The notes beneath the pieces were generated by a model. That model saw only the letters and a list, made by a program, of their open reading frames with translations. It was not told the origin of the DNA and did not search any database. Shown one piece after another: positions 32,327 through 41,037 of a DNA stretch of 64,000 bases. Within the stretch, counting starts at the first letter, position 1; every line of letters begins with the position of its first letter. This DNA is from Pseudomonas izuensis. Lineage in GTDB: Bacteria; Pseudomonadota; Gammaproteobacteria; Pseudomonadales; Pseudomonadaceae. Location: positions 62,001 to 126,000 of the forward strand of contig NZ_WTFT01000022.1 in the NCBI RefSeq assembly GCF_009861505.1, written 5' to 3'. The translations under genes were made by a program, and so were the position numbers.

Positions 32327-34927
32327 TTAGGCTTGAACGACCGGGATGTTGGCGTTCGCAGCAGCTTCACGGAACTCGGCGATCTGGTCGAAGGACAGGT
32401 AGCGGTAGACATCGGCCGCCATGCTGTCGATCTTGCCAGCGTATTCCATGTACTCCTCGACGGTCGGCAGGCGACCCAGGATGGAAGCCACGGACGCCAG
32501 CTCGGCCGAAGCCAGATAGACGTTCGCGCCGTCACCCAGACGGTTCGGGAAGTTACGGGTCGAAGTCGACACCACGGTCGAGTTCGGCTCTACACGTGCC
32601 TGGTTACCCATGCACAGCGAGCAGCCCGGCATTTCCATGCGCGCGCCAGCCTTGCCGTAGATGCCGTAGTAGCCTTCTTCGGTCAGCTGGTGAGCGTCCA
32701 TCTTGGTCGGTGGCGACAGCCACAGACGGGTAGGCAGCTGACCCTTGACCTGATCCAGCAACTTGCCGGCAGCGCGGAAGTGACCGATGTTGGTCATGCA
32801 GGAACCGATGAACACTTCGTCGATCTTCTCGCCAGCAACGCTGGAGAGCAGGCGAGCGTCGTCCGGGTCGTTCGGCGCGCAGAGCACAGGCTCCTTGACG
32901 TCGGCCAGGTCGATCTCGATGACTTCGGCGTATTCCGCGTCGGCATCGGCTTCCATCAGCTCAGGGTTGGCGATCCAGGCTTCCATCGCTTGGGCGCGAC
33001 GTTCCAGAGTACGTACATCGCCGTAGCCTTCGCCGATCATCCAGCGCAGCAGGGTGATGTTGGACTGCAGGTACTCGGTGATCGAGTCTTTCGACAGCTT
33101 GATGGTGCAACCGGCAGCCGAACGTTCGGCCGAGGCGTCGGACAGTTCGAAAGCCTGTTCGATGCTCAGGTTGTCCAGGCCTTCGATTTCCAGGATGCGG
33201 CCGGAGAAGGCGTTTTTCTTGCCTTTCTTCTCGACGGTCAACAGACCTTTCTGGATCGCGAAGTAAGGAATGGCATGAACCAGGTCACGCAGGGTGACGC
33301 CAGGTTGCATTTTGCCTTTGAAGCGCACCAGGATCGATTCCGGCATGTCCAGCGGCATCACGCCGGTGGCAGCGGCGAACGCTACCAGGCCGGAACCGGC
33401 CGGGAACGAAATGCCCATCGGGAAACGGGTGTGGGAGTCACCACCGGTACCGACGGTGTCTGGCAGCAGCATGCGGTTCAGCCACGAGTGGATGATGCCG
33501 TCGCCCGGACGCAGGGAAACGCCGCCACGGGTCATGATGAAGTCAGGCAGGGTGTGGTGGGTGGTCACGTCGATCGGCTTTGGATAAGCCGCGGTGTGGC
33601 AGAACGACTGCATCACCAGATCAGCGGAGAAGCCCAGGCACGCCAGGTCTTTCAGTTCGTCACGGGTCATTGGACCGGTGGTGTCCTGAGAGCCCACGGT
33701 GGTCATTTTCGGTTCGCAGTAGGTGCCAGGACGCACACCGGCTACGCCGCAAGCTTTACCAACCATTTTCTGCGCCAGGGTGAAACCCTTGGTGCTTTCA
33801 GCGGGAGCTTCAGGCTTCTTGAACAGGTCGAACGGAGGCAGACCCAGCTCGGCGCGGGCCTTCTCGGTCAGGCCACGGCCAATGATCAGCGGGATACGGC
33901 CGCCAGCACGTACTTCATCCAACAGGACCGGGGTCTTCATTTCGAAGGTGGTCAGGACTTCGTCGGTGCCGTGCTTGCAGACTTTGCCAGCATGCGGGTA
34001 CAGGTCGATCACGTCGCCCATGTGCATGTTGGACACGTCGAATTCGATTGGCAGTGCGCCGGCATCTTCCATGGTGTTGTAGAAGATCGGAGCGATCTTG
34101 CTGCCGAAGCAGAAGCCGCCTGCACGCTTGTTCGGCACGTAAGGAACGTCGTCGCCGAAGAACCACAGCACCGAGTTGGTCGCCGATTTACGCGAAGAAC
34201 CGGTACCGACCACGTCGCCAACGTAGGCGATCGGGAAGCCGGCGTTGCGCATTTCTTCGATCTGCTTCATCGGACCGGTGACGCCTTGTGCGTCAGGCAC
34301 GATGCCGTCGCGAGCCATTTTCAGCATGGCCAGGGCGTGCAGCGGGATGTCCGGGCGGGACCAGGCATCGGGAGCAGGGGACAGGTCGTCGGTGTTGGTC
34401 TCGCCAGTCACCTTGAATACGCGCAGGCTGATCTTGTCGGCCAGGGTCGGGCGGTTCTTGAACCACTCGCCATCAGCCCAGGATTGCAGCACGCCTTGGG
34501 CGTGAGCGTTGCCTTTCTTGGCGCGTTCAGCAACGTCGTGGAAGGCATCGAACATCAGCAGGGTGTGCTTGAGTTCTTTGGCAGCTACTGGTGCCAGTTC
34601 GGCGTCGTCCAGCAGGTTTACCAGGGTCACGATGTTGTAGCCGCCCTGCATGGTGCCGAGCAGTTCAACAGCGCGCTTCTTGTCGATCAGGGGGGATTTG
34701 GCTTCGCCCTTGGCGATGGCGGACAGGAAGCCGGCCTTGACGTAGGCTGCTTCGTCCACTCCTGGCGGAACGCGATTGGTGATCAGGTCAACGAGGAATG
34801 CTTCTTCGCCAGCCGGGGGATTTTTCAGCAGCTCGACCAGGCCTGCAGTTTGTTCGGCGTTTAGCGGCTGGGGAACGATACCCAGTGCTGCGCGCTCTTC
34901 GATATGTTTGCGGTAGGCTTCAAGCAC
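32327..34927 (-). CDS. acnB: Aconitate hydratase B
   Basis: Predicted 866-residue AcnB, interconverting citrate and isocitrate in the TCA cycle (and 2-methylisocitrate), cytosolic with a 4Fe-4S cluster. The N-terminal HEAT-like and swivel domains precede the Fe-S core, with SHTRFPMGISFPAGSGLVAF and CMTNIGHFRAAGKLLDQ visible; cluster Cys residues are in IGSCMTNIG and in GCSLCMGNQARV. The GTG start at 34927 gives VLEAYRKHIEERAALGIVPQ, the family start, preceded by GAGGG. Length equals E. coli AcnB (865). A possible 280-nt structured leader lies upstream. A long ORF on the other strand is its shadow. Confidence 0.97.
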   Translation of the reverse strand: MLEAYRKHIEERAALGIVPQPLNAEQTAGLVELLKNPPAGEEAFLVDLITNRVPPGVDEAAYVKAGFLSAIAKGEAKSPLIDKKRAVELLGTMQGGYNIVTLVNLLDDAELAPVAAKELKHTLLMFDAFHDVAERAKKGNAHAQGVLQSWADGEWFKNRPTLADKISLRVFKVTGETNTDDLSPAPDAWSRPDIPLHALAMLKMARDGIVPDAQGVTGPMKQIEEMRNAGFPIAYVGDVVGTGSSRKSATNSVLWFFGDDVPYVPNKRAGGFCFGSKIAPIFYNTMEDAGALPIEFDVSNMHMGDVIDLYPHAGKVCKHGTDEVLTTFEMKTPVLLDEVRAGGRIPLIIGRGLTEKARAELGLPPFDLFKKPEAPAESTKGFTLAQKMVGKACGVAGVRPGTYCEPKMTTVGSQDTTGPMTRDELKDLACLGFSADLVMQSFCHTAAYPKPIDVTTHHTLPDFIMTRGGVSLRPGDGIIHSWLNRMLLPDTVGTGGDSHTRFPMGISFPAGSGLVAFAAATGVMPLDMPESILVRFKGKMQPGVTLRDLVHAIPYFAIQKGLLTVEKKGKKNAFSGRILEIEGLDNLSIEQAFELSDASAERSAAGCTIKLSKDSITEYLQSNITLLRWMIGEGYGDVRTLERRAQAMEAWIANPELMEADADAEYAEVIEIDLADVKEPVLCAPNDPDDARLLSSVAGEKIDEVFIGSCMTNIGHFRAAGKLLDQVKGQLPTRLWLSPPTKMDAHQLTEEGYYGIYGKAGARMEMPGCSLCMGNQARVEPNSTVVSTSTRNFPNRLGDGANVYLASAELASVASILGRLPTVEEYMEYAGKIDSMAADVYRYLSFDQIAEFREAAANANIPVVQA

Positions 34928-35047
34928 AGTTATTACCCTCATCAGTGGTCCCAAATGGGTGTCCGGGACGCTCATCCCGAAATTGCCGTACTCATGCGCT
35001 GCATGGCGTTGTGAGCCACTTAGCCAGAATTACCGACAATTCCTTAC

Positions 35048-35187
35048 AGAAGCTGCTTTCAAAGTTTTACGCCTGCAGAACGGGAGCTGATGAGGGTTGG
35101 CGTTGGACTTTTCCCCGCTGGAAAAACCCCTCGCCAACACCGCTCTGAAGGAACGACTGTGCTCGTGACGCTTTGAAAACAGCTTCT
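35048..35187 (-). ncRNA. Possible structured leader RNA of acnB
   Basis: The region has nested inverted repeats: outer arms 35048-35064 and 35171-35187 (AGAAGCTGCTTTCAAAG against CTTTGAAAACAGCTTCT, one mismatch), inside them TTGGCG near 35097 with CGCCAA near 35141, and TTTTCC/GGAAAA within. This is a long, well-organised fold of about 140 nt lying about 120 nt upstream of the acnB start codon. It is AT/GC-mixed and not coding. It could be a leader control element or an independent small RNA. No family match can be claimed from here. Confidence 0.4.
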
Positions 35188-35218
35188 AACGGACATTGGC
35201 GCCTAAAAAGGCAGGCTG

Positions 35219-35247
35219 ATTCTACGGCAAAAAAAAATTAAAGGTAA
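35219..35247 (-). promoter_or_regulatory. Candidate sigma-70 promoter of acnB
   Basis: On the minus strand, TTACCT (35242-35247) then 17 nt then TAGAAT (35219-35224), a reasonable -35/-10 pair pointing to acnB. It would start the message just before the structured leader. Prediction only; the -35 is imperfect. Confidence 0.35.
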
Positions 35248-35384
35248 GTCAGGTTTTATTGGACTTTGGTGGTGGCGGTCGCCAACCCCTGATTCACCCA
35301 AGGCCCTGAACTTTGAGGGGTGATCAATGGCGGACAAAGGGCTAACATGCCGGCCTGTTTTGCTTTTTCGTGTTCTGCCTGCCT

Positions 35385-35855
35385 ATGCCCAATCAAACCA
35401 TCAAGACTCCCTGTGTCGGCCTTTGCTCCACTGTTTACGGTGACCTGGTGTGCCGTGGCTGCAAGCGTTTCCACCATGAAGTGATTCACTGGAACGGTTA
35501 CAACGAGGAAGAAAAGCGCGCGGTTTGGCTGCGCCTTGAGCAGCTGTTGTCCCAGGTGATGGCGGCCAAGGTGGAAATTTTCGATGCGTCGCTGCTCAGA
35601 ACCCAGCTGGAGCAGCGCAAGATCCGTTTCGTGCCGCACCAGTCGGCTTATTGCTGGGCGTACCAGCTGATCGCTCGTGGGGCGCGGGTCATCAATAATC
35701 TGGAGGCCTACGGGATGGTGCTGCTGCCGGAGTTCCGCGACTGGAACCTGCCGGAATTGCGCGATGCCATCGATCGGGAGTTTTTCCTGCTCTCCGAGGC
35801 GCATTACCAGCGCTACATTGCGCCGGGTTTCCTCAAGGATGCGTTTGGCGGGTGA
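35385..35855 (+). CDS. DUF1289 domain protein
   Basis: Predicted 156-residue cytosolic protein with a DUF1289 domain. Four Cys lie in TIKTPCVGLCSTVYGD and LVCRGCKRFHHEVIHW, a small Cys-rich motif at residues about 9-33 suggesting an Fe-S or zinc site. The rest is helical with no known catalytic motif. ATG 35385 (MPNQTIKTPC) is preferred to an in-frame GTG at 35370. The gene is divergent from acnB; the same acnB / DUF1289 / stress-protein order is seen in other Pseudomonas. Function unknown. Confidence 0.85.
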   Translation: MPNQTIKTPCVGLCSTVYGDLVCRGCKRFHHEVIHWNGYNEEEKRAVWLRLEQLLSQVMAAKVEIFDASLLRTQLEQRKIRFVPHQSAYCWAYQLIARGARVINNLEAYGMVLLPEFRDWNLPELRDAIDREFFLLSEAHYQRYIAPGFLKDAFGG

Positions 35856-35859
35856 AAAG

Positions 35860-35905
35860 CTTCGCTGGCAAGCCAGCTCCTGTAGGAGCTGGCTTGCCAG
35901 CGAAG
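35860..35905. repeat. REP palindrome pair
   Basis: Perfect 21-bp inverted repeat: CTTCGCTGGCAAGCCAGCTC and its complement GAGCTGGCTTGCCAGCGAAG, 4 nt apart in the loop. Lies just past the DUF1289 gene and may act as its terminator-like 3' stabiliser. Confidence 0.85.
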
Positions 35906-35929
35906 GCGATACATTTGGCGCCATCCACC

Positions 35930-36793
35930 TCAATGCTTGCCGGCCATCTCCTCCAGATGATCCTCAACTTCCTGCGGCTTGAGCACCAGCACATCGCTCT
36001 CCACCGCATCGAGCACCACTTCCGCTGTATTGCCGATCAACGTTCCCGAGAGACCACTGCGCGCTACGGTGCCGATCACCGTCACCGCCGCCTGCAGCTT
36101 GTGCACCATGTAGGGAATCAACACATCCGCCGGACCTTCCGCGATGTGCAGGTGTTCGTCATCGATGTCGAACTCGGCCTGGAACGCCTTGCACTGCTCG
36201 CGATAACGCGCCTCGATGGTTTCGCTGAGCTGGTAGGTCGGGTCGGGCGATGACAACATCGGCGACGGATGGGCGCTGATCACGTGTAACTGGGCCTTGG
36301 CCAGGCTGGCGATGTCATAGCCGTGATCGATGATGGTGTTATGCAAATGACGGTGTTCAAGGTCCTGGTTGCCCACATCAATGGCCGCCAGAATCACCTT
36401 GTCCTTCCACGAACCCGCGGTTTTCACCAGCAGCACCGGCGTCGGGCAGTGACGCAGCAATTTCCAGTCTGCCGGGGTCAACAGGGCTTTTTTCAGCGCA
36501 CTGTCGGGGAAATGCTGCTTGATCACCAGGCCACAGCCTTCGGCCTGCTGCACATCGACGATGGTTTCCTGCAGGCTCTGGTTCCACGCCTGTTCGGTGG
36601 TGACGCTGTAACCGTCTTCCAGCAAAGCCGCCTTGAGCACGCTCAGCATGGCGCTGTGATCATGTTTGGGGTCGCACACCAGCAGGTGCAGGTGCGCCTG
36701 GGTGACGCCGGCAATCAATTTGGCCCGTTTGAGCGCCAGGCTTTCCGAGTGTTCGGGTTCGATGACCACCAGAATGCTGCGTATGGCTTGCAT
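35930..36793 (-). CDS. Universal stress protein (two UspA domains)
   Basis: Predicted 287-residue tandem UspA protein. First domain starts MQAIRSILVVIEPEHSESLAL; second starts near residue 138 with DKVILAAIDVGNQD and ends ATVIGTVARSGLSGTLIGNT (the usual GxxGxxG-like ATP-contact stretch). AGGAGA precedes the ATG at 36793; the in-frame 36835 start is leader. Members bind ATP or AMP and are induced under stress and anaerobiosis. Convergent with the DUF1289 gene across a REP. Confidence 0.9.
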   Translation of the reverse strand: MQAIRSILVVIEPEHSESLALKRAKLIAGVTQAHLHLLVCDPKHDHSAMLSVLKAALLEDGYSVTTEQAWNQSLQETIVDVQQAEGCGLVIKQHFPDSALKKALLTPADWKLLRHCPTPVLLVKTAGSWKDKVILAAIDVGNQDLEHRHLHNTIIDHGYDIASLAKAQLHVISAHPSPMLSSPDPTYQLSETIEARYREQCKAFQAEFDIDDEHLHIAEGPADVLIPYMVHKLQAAVTVIGTVARSGLSGTLIGNTAEVVLDAVESDVLVLKPQEVEDHLEEMAGKH

Positions 36794-36955
36794 GAGCGGG
36801 ATCTCCTGAAAATGAAACAGCGTGGCGTTGCACAACTATAGTTGCTGCCCGTCGCAAGCGGTGTTGATGCATATCAACGGTCGTTGACTGGTGGTCTGCC
36901 GGCAGGCCGGTATAATCGTCGCCCTTCGTTTTGAACCTTTTATCCCGTGGGCCCC

Positions 36956-37564
36956 ATGATCCTTCCCGAAATTCACGAGTTTCTCGGCTGTCGCACCCCC
37001 GACGGCTGGGTCCAGGCCGCGCTGGCCGATCAGGAAACCCTGCTGATCGACCACAAGAATTGCGAATTCAAGGCCGCCAGCACGGCGTTGAGCCTGATTG
37101 CCAAATATCACTCCCACGTCGACCTGATCAACATGATGTCGCGGCTGGCCCGGGAGGAACTGGTGCACCACGAACAAGTCATGCGCCTGATGAAAAAGCG
37201 CAAGATCGCGCTGCGCCAGCTGTCCGCCGGGCGCTACGCCTCGGGGCTGCGCAAGGTGGTACGCAGTCACGAACCGGTAAAACTGGTGGATACCCTGGTG
37301 GTTGGCGCGTTCATCGAAGCCCGCAGTTGCGAGCGTTTCGAGGCGCTGGTGCCGCATCTGGACGAAGAACTGGGCAAGTTCTATTTCGGCTTGCTGAAGA
37401 GTGAGGCCCGGCATTTTCAGGGATATTTGAAACTGGCTTACCAGTACGGGGATGCCAAGGACATCGCCCAGGTAATCGACAGGGTCCGAGTCGCCGAGCA
37501 GGAATTGATCGAATCGCCGGATGTGGAGTTCCGTTTCCACAGCGGCATCCCGACTGTCGCCTGA
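36956..37564 (+). CDS. miaE: tRNA-(ms2io6A) hydroxylase MiaE
   Basis: Predicted 202-residue non-haem di-iron oxygenase that hydroxylates 2-methylthio-N6-isopentenyl-adenosine at position 37 of tRNA. Diiron ligands are visible in REELVHHEQVMRL near residue 65 and in AFIEARSCERFEAL and KSEARHFQGYLKLA (E-x-x-H pairs). The ATG at 36956 begins the family sequence MILPEIHEFLGC; an upstream GTG adds only three residues. A REP follows the stop. Divergent from the universal stress gene. Confidence 0.92.
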   Translation: MILPEIHEFLGCRTPDGWVQAALADQETLLIDHKNCEFKAASTALSLIAKYHSHVDLINMMSRLAREELVHHEQVMRLMKKRKIALRQLSAGRYASGLRKVVRSHEPVKLVDTLVVGAFIEARSCERFEALVPHLDEELGKFYFGLLKSEARHFQGYLKLAYQYGDAKDIAQVIDRVRVAEQELIESPDVEFRFHSGIPTVA

Positions 37565-37566
37565 CC

Positions 37567-37595
37567 CTGTAGGAGCGAGCATGCTCGCTCCTACC
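37567..37595. repeat. Single REP palindrome
   Basis: TGTAGGAGCGAGCATGCTCGCTCCTA, a self-complementary REP hairpin between the convergent miaE and GFA genes. Confidence 0.75.
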
Positions 37596-38079
37596 GGCTC
37601 AAACCCAAGCGCTCATGCCATTGGGCGATGGACTCTTCGGGATAAGCATCAAACTGCCTATCGCCAGGCTGAATTTCGGCCTCGACCCAGGGTGCCTTGG
37701 AATCGAGCAACAAATGCGTGTGCTCCGGCGGCACCGGCAATGGCGTATCAATGGCCGAGGCGAATGGGTGAATCAGCTCCGGCCATTCGGGGCTGAACAG
37801 CCATAAACCCGAACCGCAAACCGAGCAGAAATGCCGTTCGGCGCTGCTGCGGTGGGCACGTGCCTCGCCTTCGCCCTTGAGCAGCGCATGGTAAATCGCA
37901 ATGTTCTTGCGCCCGCGTACTTTCAGGCTGTTGGCGTCACCGGCAATGTTGATCGCATAACCGCCACCGCCCTGGGTCTTGCGGCAGATCGAGCAATAGC
38001 AGCGTTGATAGGGGTAGGGGTGGGCGCTGTTCAGGCTGAACGACACCGCGCCGCAATGGCAGGAGCCTTCGAGATGCAT
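37591..38079 (-). CDS. GFA family protein (glutathione-dependent formaldehyde-activating type)
   Basis: Predicted 162-residue protein of the GFA/CENP-V zinc-binding fold. Zinc Cys residues occur in GSCHCGAVSF at the N-terminus (residues 6-15), YCSICRK near residue 33, and HFCSVCGSGLW near residue 85. Members bind zinc; the founding member promotes glutathione-formaldehyde adduct formation, but most family members have unknown roles. Near the minus-strand DNA-repair gene set but separated by a REP pair. Confidence 0.9.
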   Translation of the reverse strand: MHLEGSCHCGAVSFSLNSAHPYPYQRCYCSICRKTQGGGGYAINIAGDANSLKVRGRKNIAIYHALLKGEGEARAHRSSAERHFCSVCGSGLWLFSPEWPELIHPFASAIDTPLPVPPEHTHLLLDSKAPWVEAEIQPGDRQFDAYPEESIAQWHERLGLSR

Positions 38080-38147
38080 GGGGACCTCCAGTGGCTGAAG
38101 TGATCTGGTTTAGCCTAGAAGATAGGGGGCGACAGTGCTGACGTCAT

Positions 38148-38241
38148 CGCTGGCAAGCCAGCTCCCACAGGTCTTGCGTCGAACACAAATGTTGCCGACG
38201 CAAAGTTCCTTGTGGGAGCTGGCTTGCCAGCGAAGAACGAT
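38148..38241. repeat. REP pair
   Basis: CATCGCTGGCAAGCCAGCTC facing GAGCTGGCTTGCCAGCGAAG, about 40 bp apart, with a CGATAACGCGG spacer tail shared with several other elements. Confidence 0.8.
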
Positions 38242-38249
38242 AACGCGGT

Positions 38250-38867
38250 CTAACGCCCGGGCACCCGCCACAAATACCACGAAGCCACCGTCCGGTAAGG
38301 GCTCCACGCCAACCCGATCTCGATCATCTGCTTACGCGTCGGCTGTACCTCCAATCCCTTGAGCCGCCGATACCCTTCACGCACCCCAAAGTCATCGGCA
38401 GGCAGAATGTCCGGCCGCTCCAGGCTGTAGATCAACAACATCTCCACGGTCCAGCGCCCCACACCCCGCAGGGTGATCAGGCGCTCGATCAGTGCTTCAT
38501 CATCCATCGCCAGCGCCGTGGTGTAATCCGGCACCACGCCGTCCAGCGCCGCCTGGGCGATGCCTTGAATGGTCGCGATCTTGCTGGCGGAAAAACCGCA
38601 AGCGCGCATTTGATCGAAGTCGGTGGCAACAATCTGTTCAGGTCGCGGAAACGAGACCGACGGGAACAACGCCAACAGGCGCCCGACGATCGCATCGCCC
38701 GCCTTGGCGTGCAGTTGCTGGTAGGCAATCGCCCGCACTAGCGATTCATAGGGATCGCGAGCGGCATGGGGCTCATGCAGGCACGGGCCGACGGCGGCGA
38801 TATGCCGACGCCAGTCATCGTCTCGCGAGGACAAAAACTCGGTGGCTGCCTGGTATTTGTCGTGCAT
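38250..38867 (-). CDS. DNA-3-methyladenine glycosylase II (AlkA type)
   Basis: Predicted 205-residue HhH-GPD base-excision glycosylase that removes alkylated purines. Core features: RDPYESLVRAIAYQQLHAKAG near residue 38, helix-hairpin-helix ITLRGVGRWTVEMLLIY at 131-147, and the catalytic Asp in PADDFGV (158/159). It lacks the N-terminal TBP-like domain of E. coli AlkA, so it resembles the shorter glycosylases. The ATG is 4 nt after the stop of the PEP-mutase-like gene, so they are co-transcribed. Together with Ada upstream this is an alkylation-damage set. Confidence 0.9.
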   Translation of the reverse strand: MHDKYQAATEFLSSRDDDWRRHIAAVGPCLHEPHAARDPYESLVRAIAYQQLHAKAGDAIVGRLLALFPSVSFPRPEQIVATDFDQMRACGFSASKIATIQGIAQAALDGVVPDYTTALAMDDEALIERLITLRGVGRWTVEMLLIYSLERPDILPADDFGVREGYRRLKGLEVQPTRKQMIEIGLAWSPYRTVASWYLWRVPGR

Positions 38868-38871
38868 GGGA

Positions 38872-39684
38872 TCAAGCTTTTCCGAACGGTTTCAACAGCG
38901 CGTTGATTTCGCCATAGGTCAGCGCCTTGATGTCGTGGCCGTCGAGTCTGCCGGTGCGCAGAAAGCTTTGGGTCAGTGAGGCCATGGCACCGTATAGAAA
39001 CTCGGCGATGCCCGAGCCGGCGCTCAGGCGACGCACGCCAAGCCCTTGCAGCGCTTCTGGCGACGGCAGGCCGGGTAACCCAAGTACATTCAACGGCAGT
39101 GTCGTGCCTTGGCACAGCGCCTTGATCTCATACTCCGACGTGACGCCCGCCGCGAACAACCCGTTGGCACCGGCCGCTTGATACAGCGCGGCGCGCCGGA
39201 GGGTTTCCGCCACGCGGTCTTCGGCGGGCACCAGGCTCTTGAGGTACACATCGGTGCGTGCGTTGATAAACAGATTCACGTTGCGACGCTCGGCAATCTC
39301 CCGCACGGTTTCGATCTTGCGGGCGAGCAGTTCGGGCGCGGAGGCGCCGTCCTCGATATTGATCCCCACCGCGCCGGCGGCGATCACAGCGTCCACCACC
39401 TGTGCAACCCGAGCCAGGTCATCGGAGTAACCGGCCTCGATGTCCACGGTCAACGGCACCGAGATCACCCGGGCGATGGATTCGACCGTCGATACCAGGC
39501 GTTCAAGGGGCAGGGTGTTGCCATCCGGATAACCATGAACCCAGGCCACCGCCGCACTGCTGGTGGCCACCGCCTTGTTGCCAAGCTGCTCCACCAGCCG
39601 TGCCCCGGTGGCGTCGGCGACGTTGGTGAGGATCAGCAGGCCGTCCTGATGCAGTTGGTGAAATTGAGTGTCGAGCCTGTCCAT
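38872..39684 (-). CDS. Isocitrate lyase/phosphoenolpyruvate mutase family protein
   Basis: Predicted 270-residue TIM-barrel enzyme of the isocitrate lyase / PEP mutase superfamily. Family blocks include VDIEAGYSD, AVGINIEDGASA (Mg-binding acidic residues) and FINARTDVYLKS. The superfamily's catalytic Cys of KxCGH is not present, which suggests a PEP-mutase-like or oxaloacetate-decarboxylase-like branch rather than a lyase. AAGGAAGG precedes the ATG. It sits between ada and the alkA-like gene, almost touching the latter. A link to alkylation repair is not known to me. Confidence 0.85.
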   Translation of the reverse strand: MDRLDTQFHQLHQDGLLILTNVADATGARLVEQLGNKAVATSSAAVAWVHGYPDGNTLPLERLVSTVESIARVISVPLTVDIEAGYSDDLARVAQVVDAVIAAGAVGINIEDGASAPELLARKIETVREIAERRNVNLFINARTDVYLKSLVPAEDRVAETLRRAALYQAAGANGLFAAGVTSEYEIKALCQGTTLPLNVLGLPGLPSPEALQGLGVRRLSAGSGIAEFLYGAMASLTQSFLRTGRLDGHDIKALTYGEINALLKPFGKA

Positions 39685-39718
39685 CGAATTTCCTTCCTTA
39701 TGAAAAACCTGGGTGGGA

Positions 39719-40801
39719 TCAGAATGCGAGCTGCTCGGTGAGCTGTACTGCGGCGTTTTCCAGCCTGAGCAGAAACGCCTTGCGCGGTTGGCCTCCAGCG
39801 TAGCCGGTCAGCGAGCCGTCGGCACCGATCACACGGTGGCAGGGCACTACGATCGATAGGCGGTTATGACCGGTGGCCAGGCCCACTGCGCGGCTGGCGC
39901 CGGGCTTGCCCAGCAGGGTGGCGATGGCGCCGTAGGTGGTGGTCTGGCCGTAGGGGATTTTTGCCAGCTCGGCCCACACCTGGCGGGAGAACTCGCTACC
40001 GGGCATGTGCAGGGCAATGCTGAATTCAGTGCGAAGGCCTGCAAAATACTCGCTCAGTTGTTCTTCGATCTGTTGCAGATGCGCGTTATGCCCCGGCGCC
40101 ACGGCATAACCAAAGCGGTTTTGCAGTGCTTCGACTTCCCGGTTCAACGAAGACTGATCGAGAAACTCCAGCAACACCAGACCACGCCTTTCGGCCATGG
40201 CGATCATCGGCCCCAGCGGCGTGGTCAATCGGGTGAACAGCAAGGGCTCGCTGTTGGCGGCGCGGCCCGGCGTGATGTGGAAGGACTTTTGAAACGCATC
40301 GCGAAAACCGCTCAGGGATTCGTAACCCGAATCGAACGCGGCACTGTCAATTGAGTCGCCTTGTTTGATGCCGCGCAGCGCCATGCCCAGGCGCCGGGTG
40401 CGCAGCCAGGCGTGGAAGGTCATGCCGAAATGTTGCTTGAACCAGCGCCGCAATTTCAGCGGCTCGATGCCTTCGGCCAGCAGTTGAGCGTCGGTCCAGC
40501 GTTGTTCGGGATCGTTGTCCACCGCCTTGAGCAATCGCTGCACCCAGTCCGGGGCGCTGTCCGCGGCAGCCAGCGGCTTGCAGCGCAGGCAGGCACGGTA
40601 GCCGGCGGACAGGCATTGATCGGCATGGGCGAAAAACTCGACGTTCTCCGGCTTCGGCTTGCGCGCCGTGCAGCTGGGGCGACAGAAGATCCCGGTGGTT
40701 TTCACCGCCGTAAAAAACACCCCCTCGTAGGCGGTGTCGCGTTCGAGCATGGCGCGAACCATCTCGGCGTGGGGCGGAAGCAGCGTGTGTTGTAGGTTCA
40801 T
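39719..40801 (-). CDS. ada: Ada: bifunctional methyltransferase / transcriptional activator
   Basis: Predicted 360-residue protein with all three Ada parts. The zinc/phosphotriester repair domain has Cys40, Cys44, Cys71 and Cys74 (FCRPSCTARK, CLRCKP), matching E. coli Cys38/42/69/72; an AraC-type HTH follows (LRRWFKQHFGMTFHAWLRTRR); the C-terminal O6-methylguanine methyltransferase has the acceptor Cys in VVPCHRVIG. The ATG at 40801 matches the E. coli start relation; an in-frame GTG at 40837 adds 12 residues. Heads a minus-strand set including an alkA-like glycosylase 0.8 kb on. Self-methylation turns it into an activator of repair genes. Confidence 0.93.
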   Translation of the reverse strand: MNLQHTLLPPHAEMVRAMLERDTAYEGVFFTAVKTTGIFCRPSCTARKPKPENVEFFAHADQCLSAGYRACLRCKPLAAADSAPDWVQRLLKAVDNDPEQRWTDAQLLAEGIEPLKLRRWFKQHFGMTFHAWLRTRRLGMALRGIKQGDSIDSAAFDSGYESLSGFRDAFQKSFHITPGRAANSEPLLFTRLTTPLGPMIAMAERRGLVLLEFLDQSSLNREVEALQNRFGYAVAPGHNAHLQQIEEQLSEYFAGLRTEFSIALHMPGSEFSRQVWAELAKIPYGQTTTYGAIATLLGKPGASRAVGLATGHNRLSIVVPCHRVIGADGSLTGYAGGQPRKAFLLRLENAAVQLTEQLAF

Positions 40802-40882
40802 GGACGCAGCATAGAACGGGGCAGTGACGGCCTCCACCGGAAAATCGACAGGGAATTTCCGTCATCCACTTTAAGACGCCAT

Positions 40883-40972
40883 GTGGGAGCGAGCCTGCTC
40901 GCGAAGGCGCCAGCACATCCAACATTGAAGTGACTGACACTGCGCCATCGCGAGCAGGCTCGCTCCCACCGT
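40883..40972. repeat. REP pair
   Basis: TGGGAGCGAGCCTGCTCGCGAAGG facing CATCGCGAGCAGGCTCGCTCCCA, with about 35 bp between (positions 40883-40972). Upstream of ada. Confidence 0.8.
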
Positions 40973-41037
40973 AGATGTAAGTGCGTCAGCTACGGATCGA
41001 CCATAAATGACAATCATGCCTCTGAAACCCCGGAGCA

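Noticed and set aside
32297..34864. 855-codon reading frame on the + strand
   Set aside because: It is the reverse of acnB, with codon use mirrored; no family features and no ribosome site.
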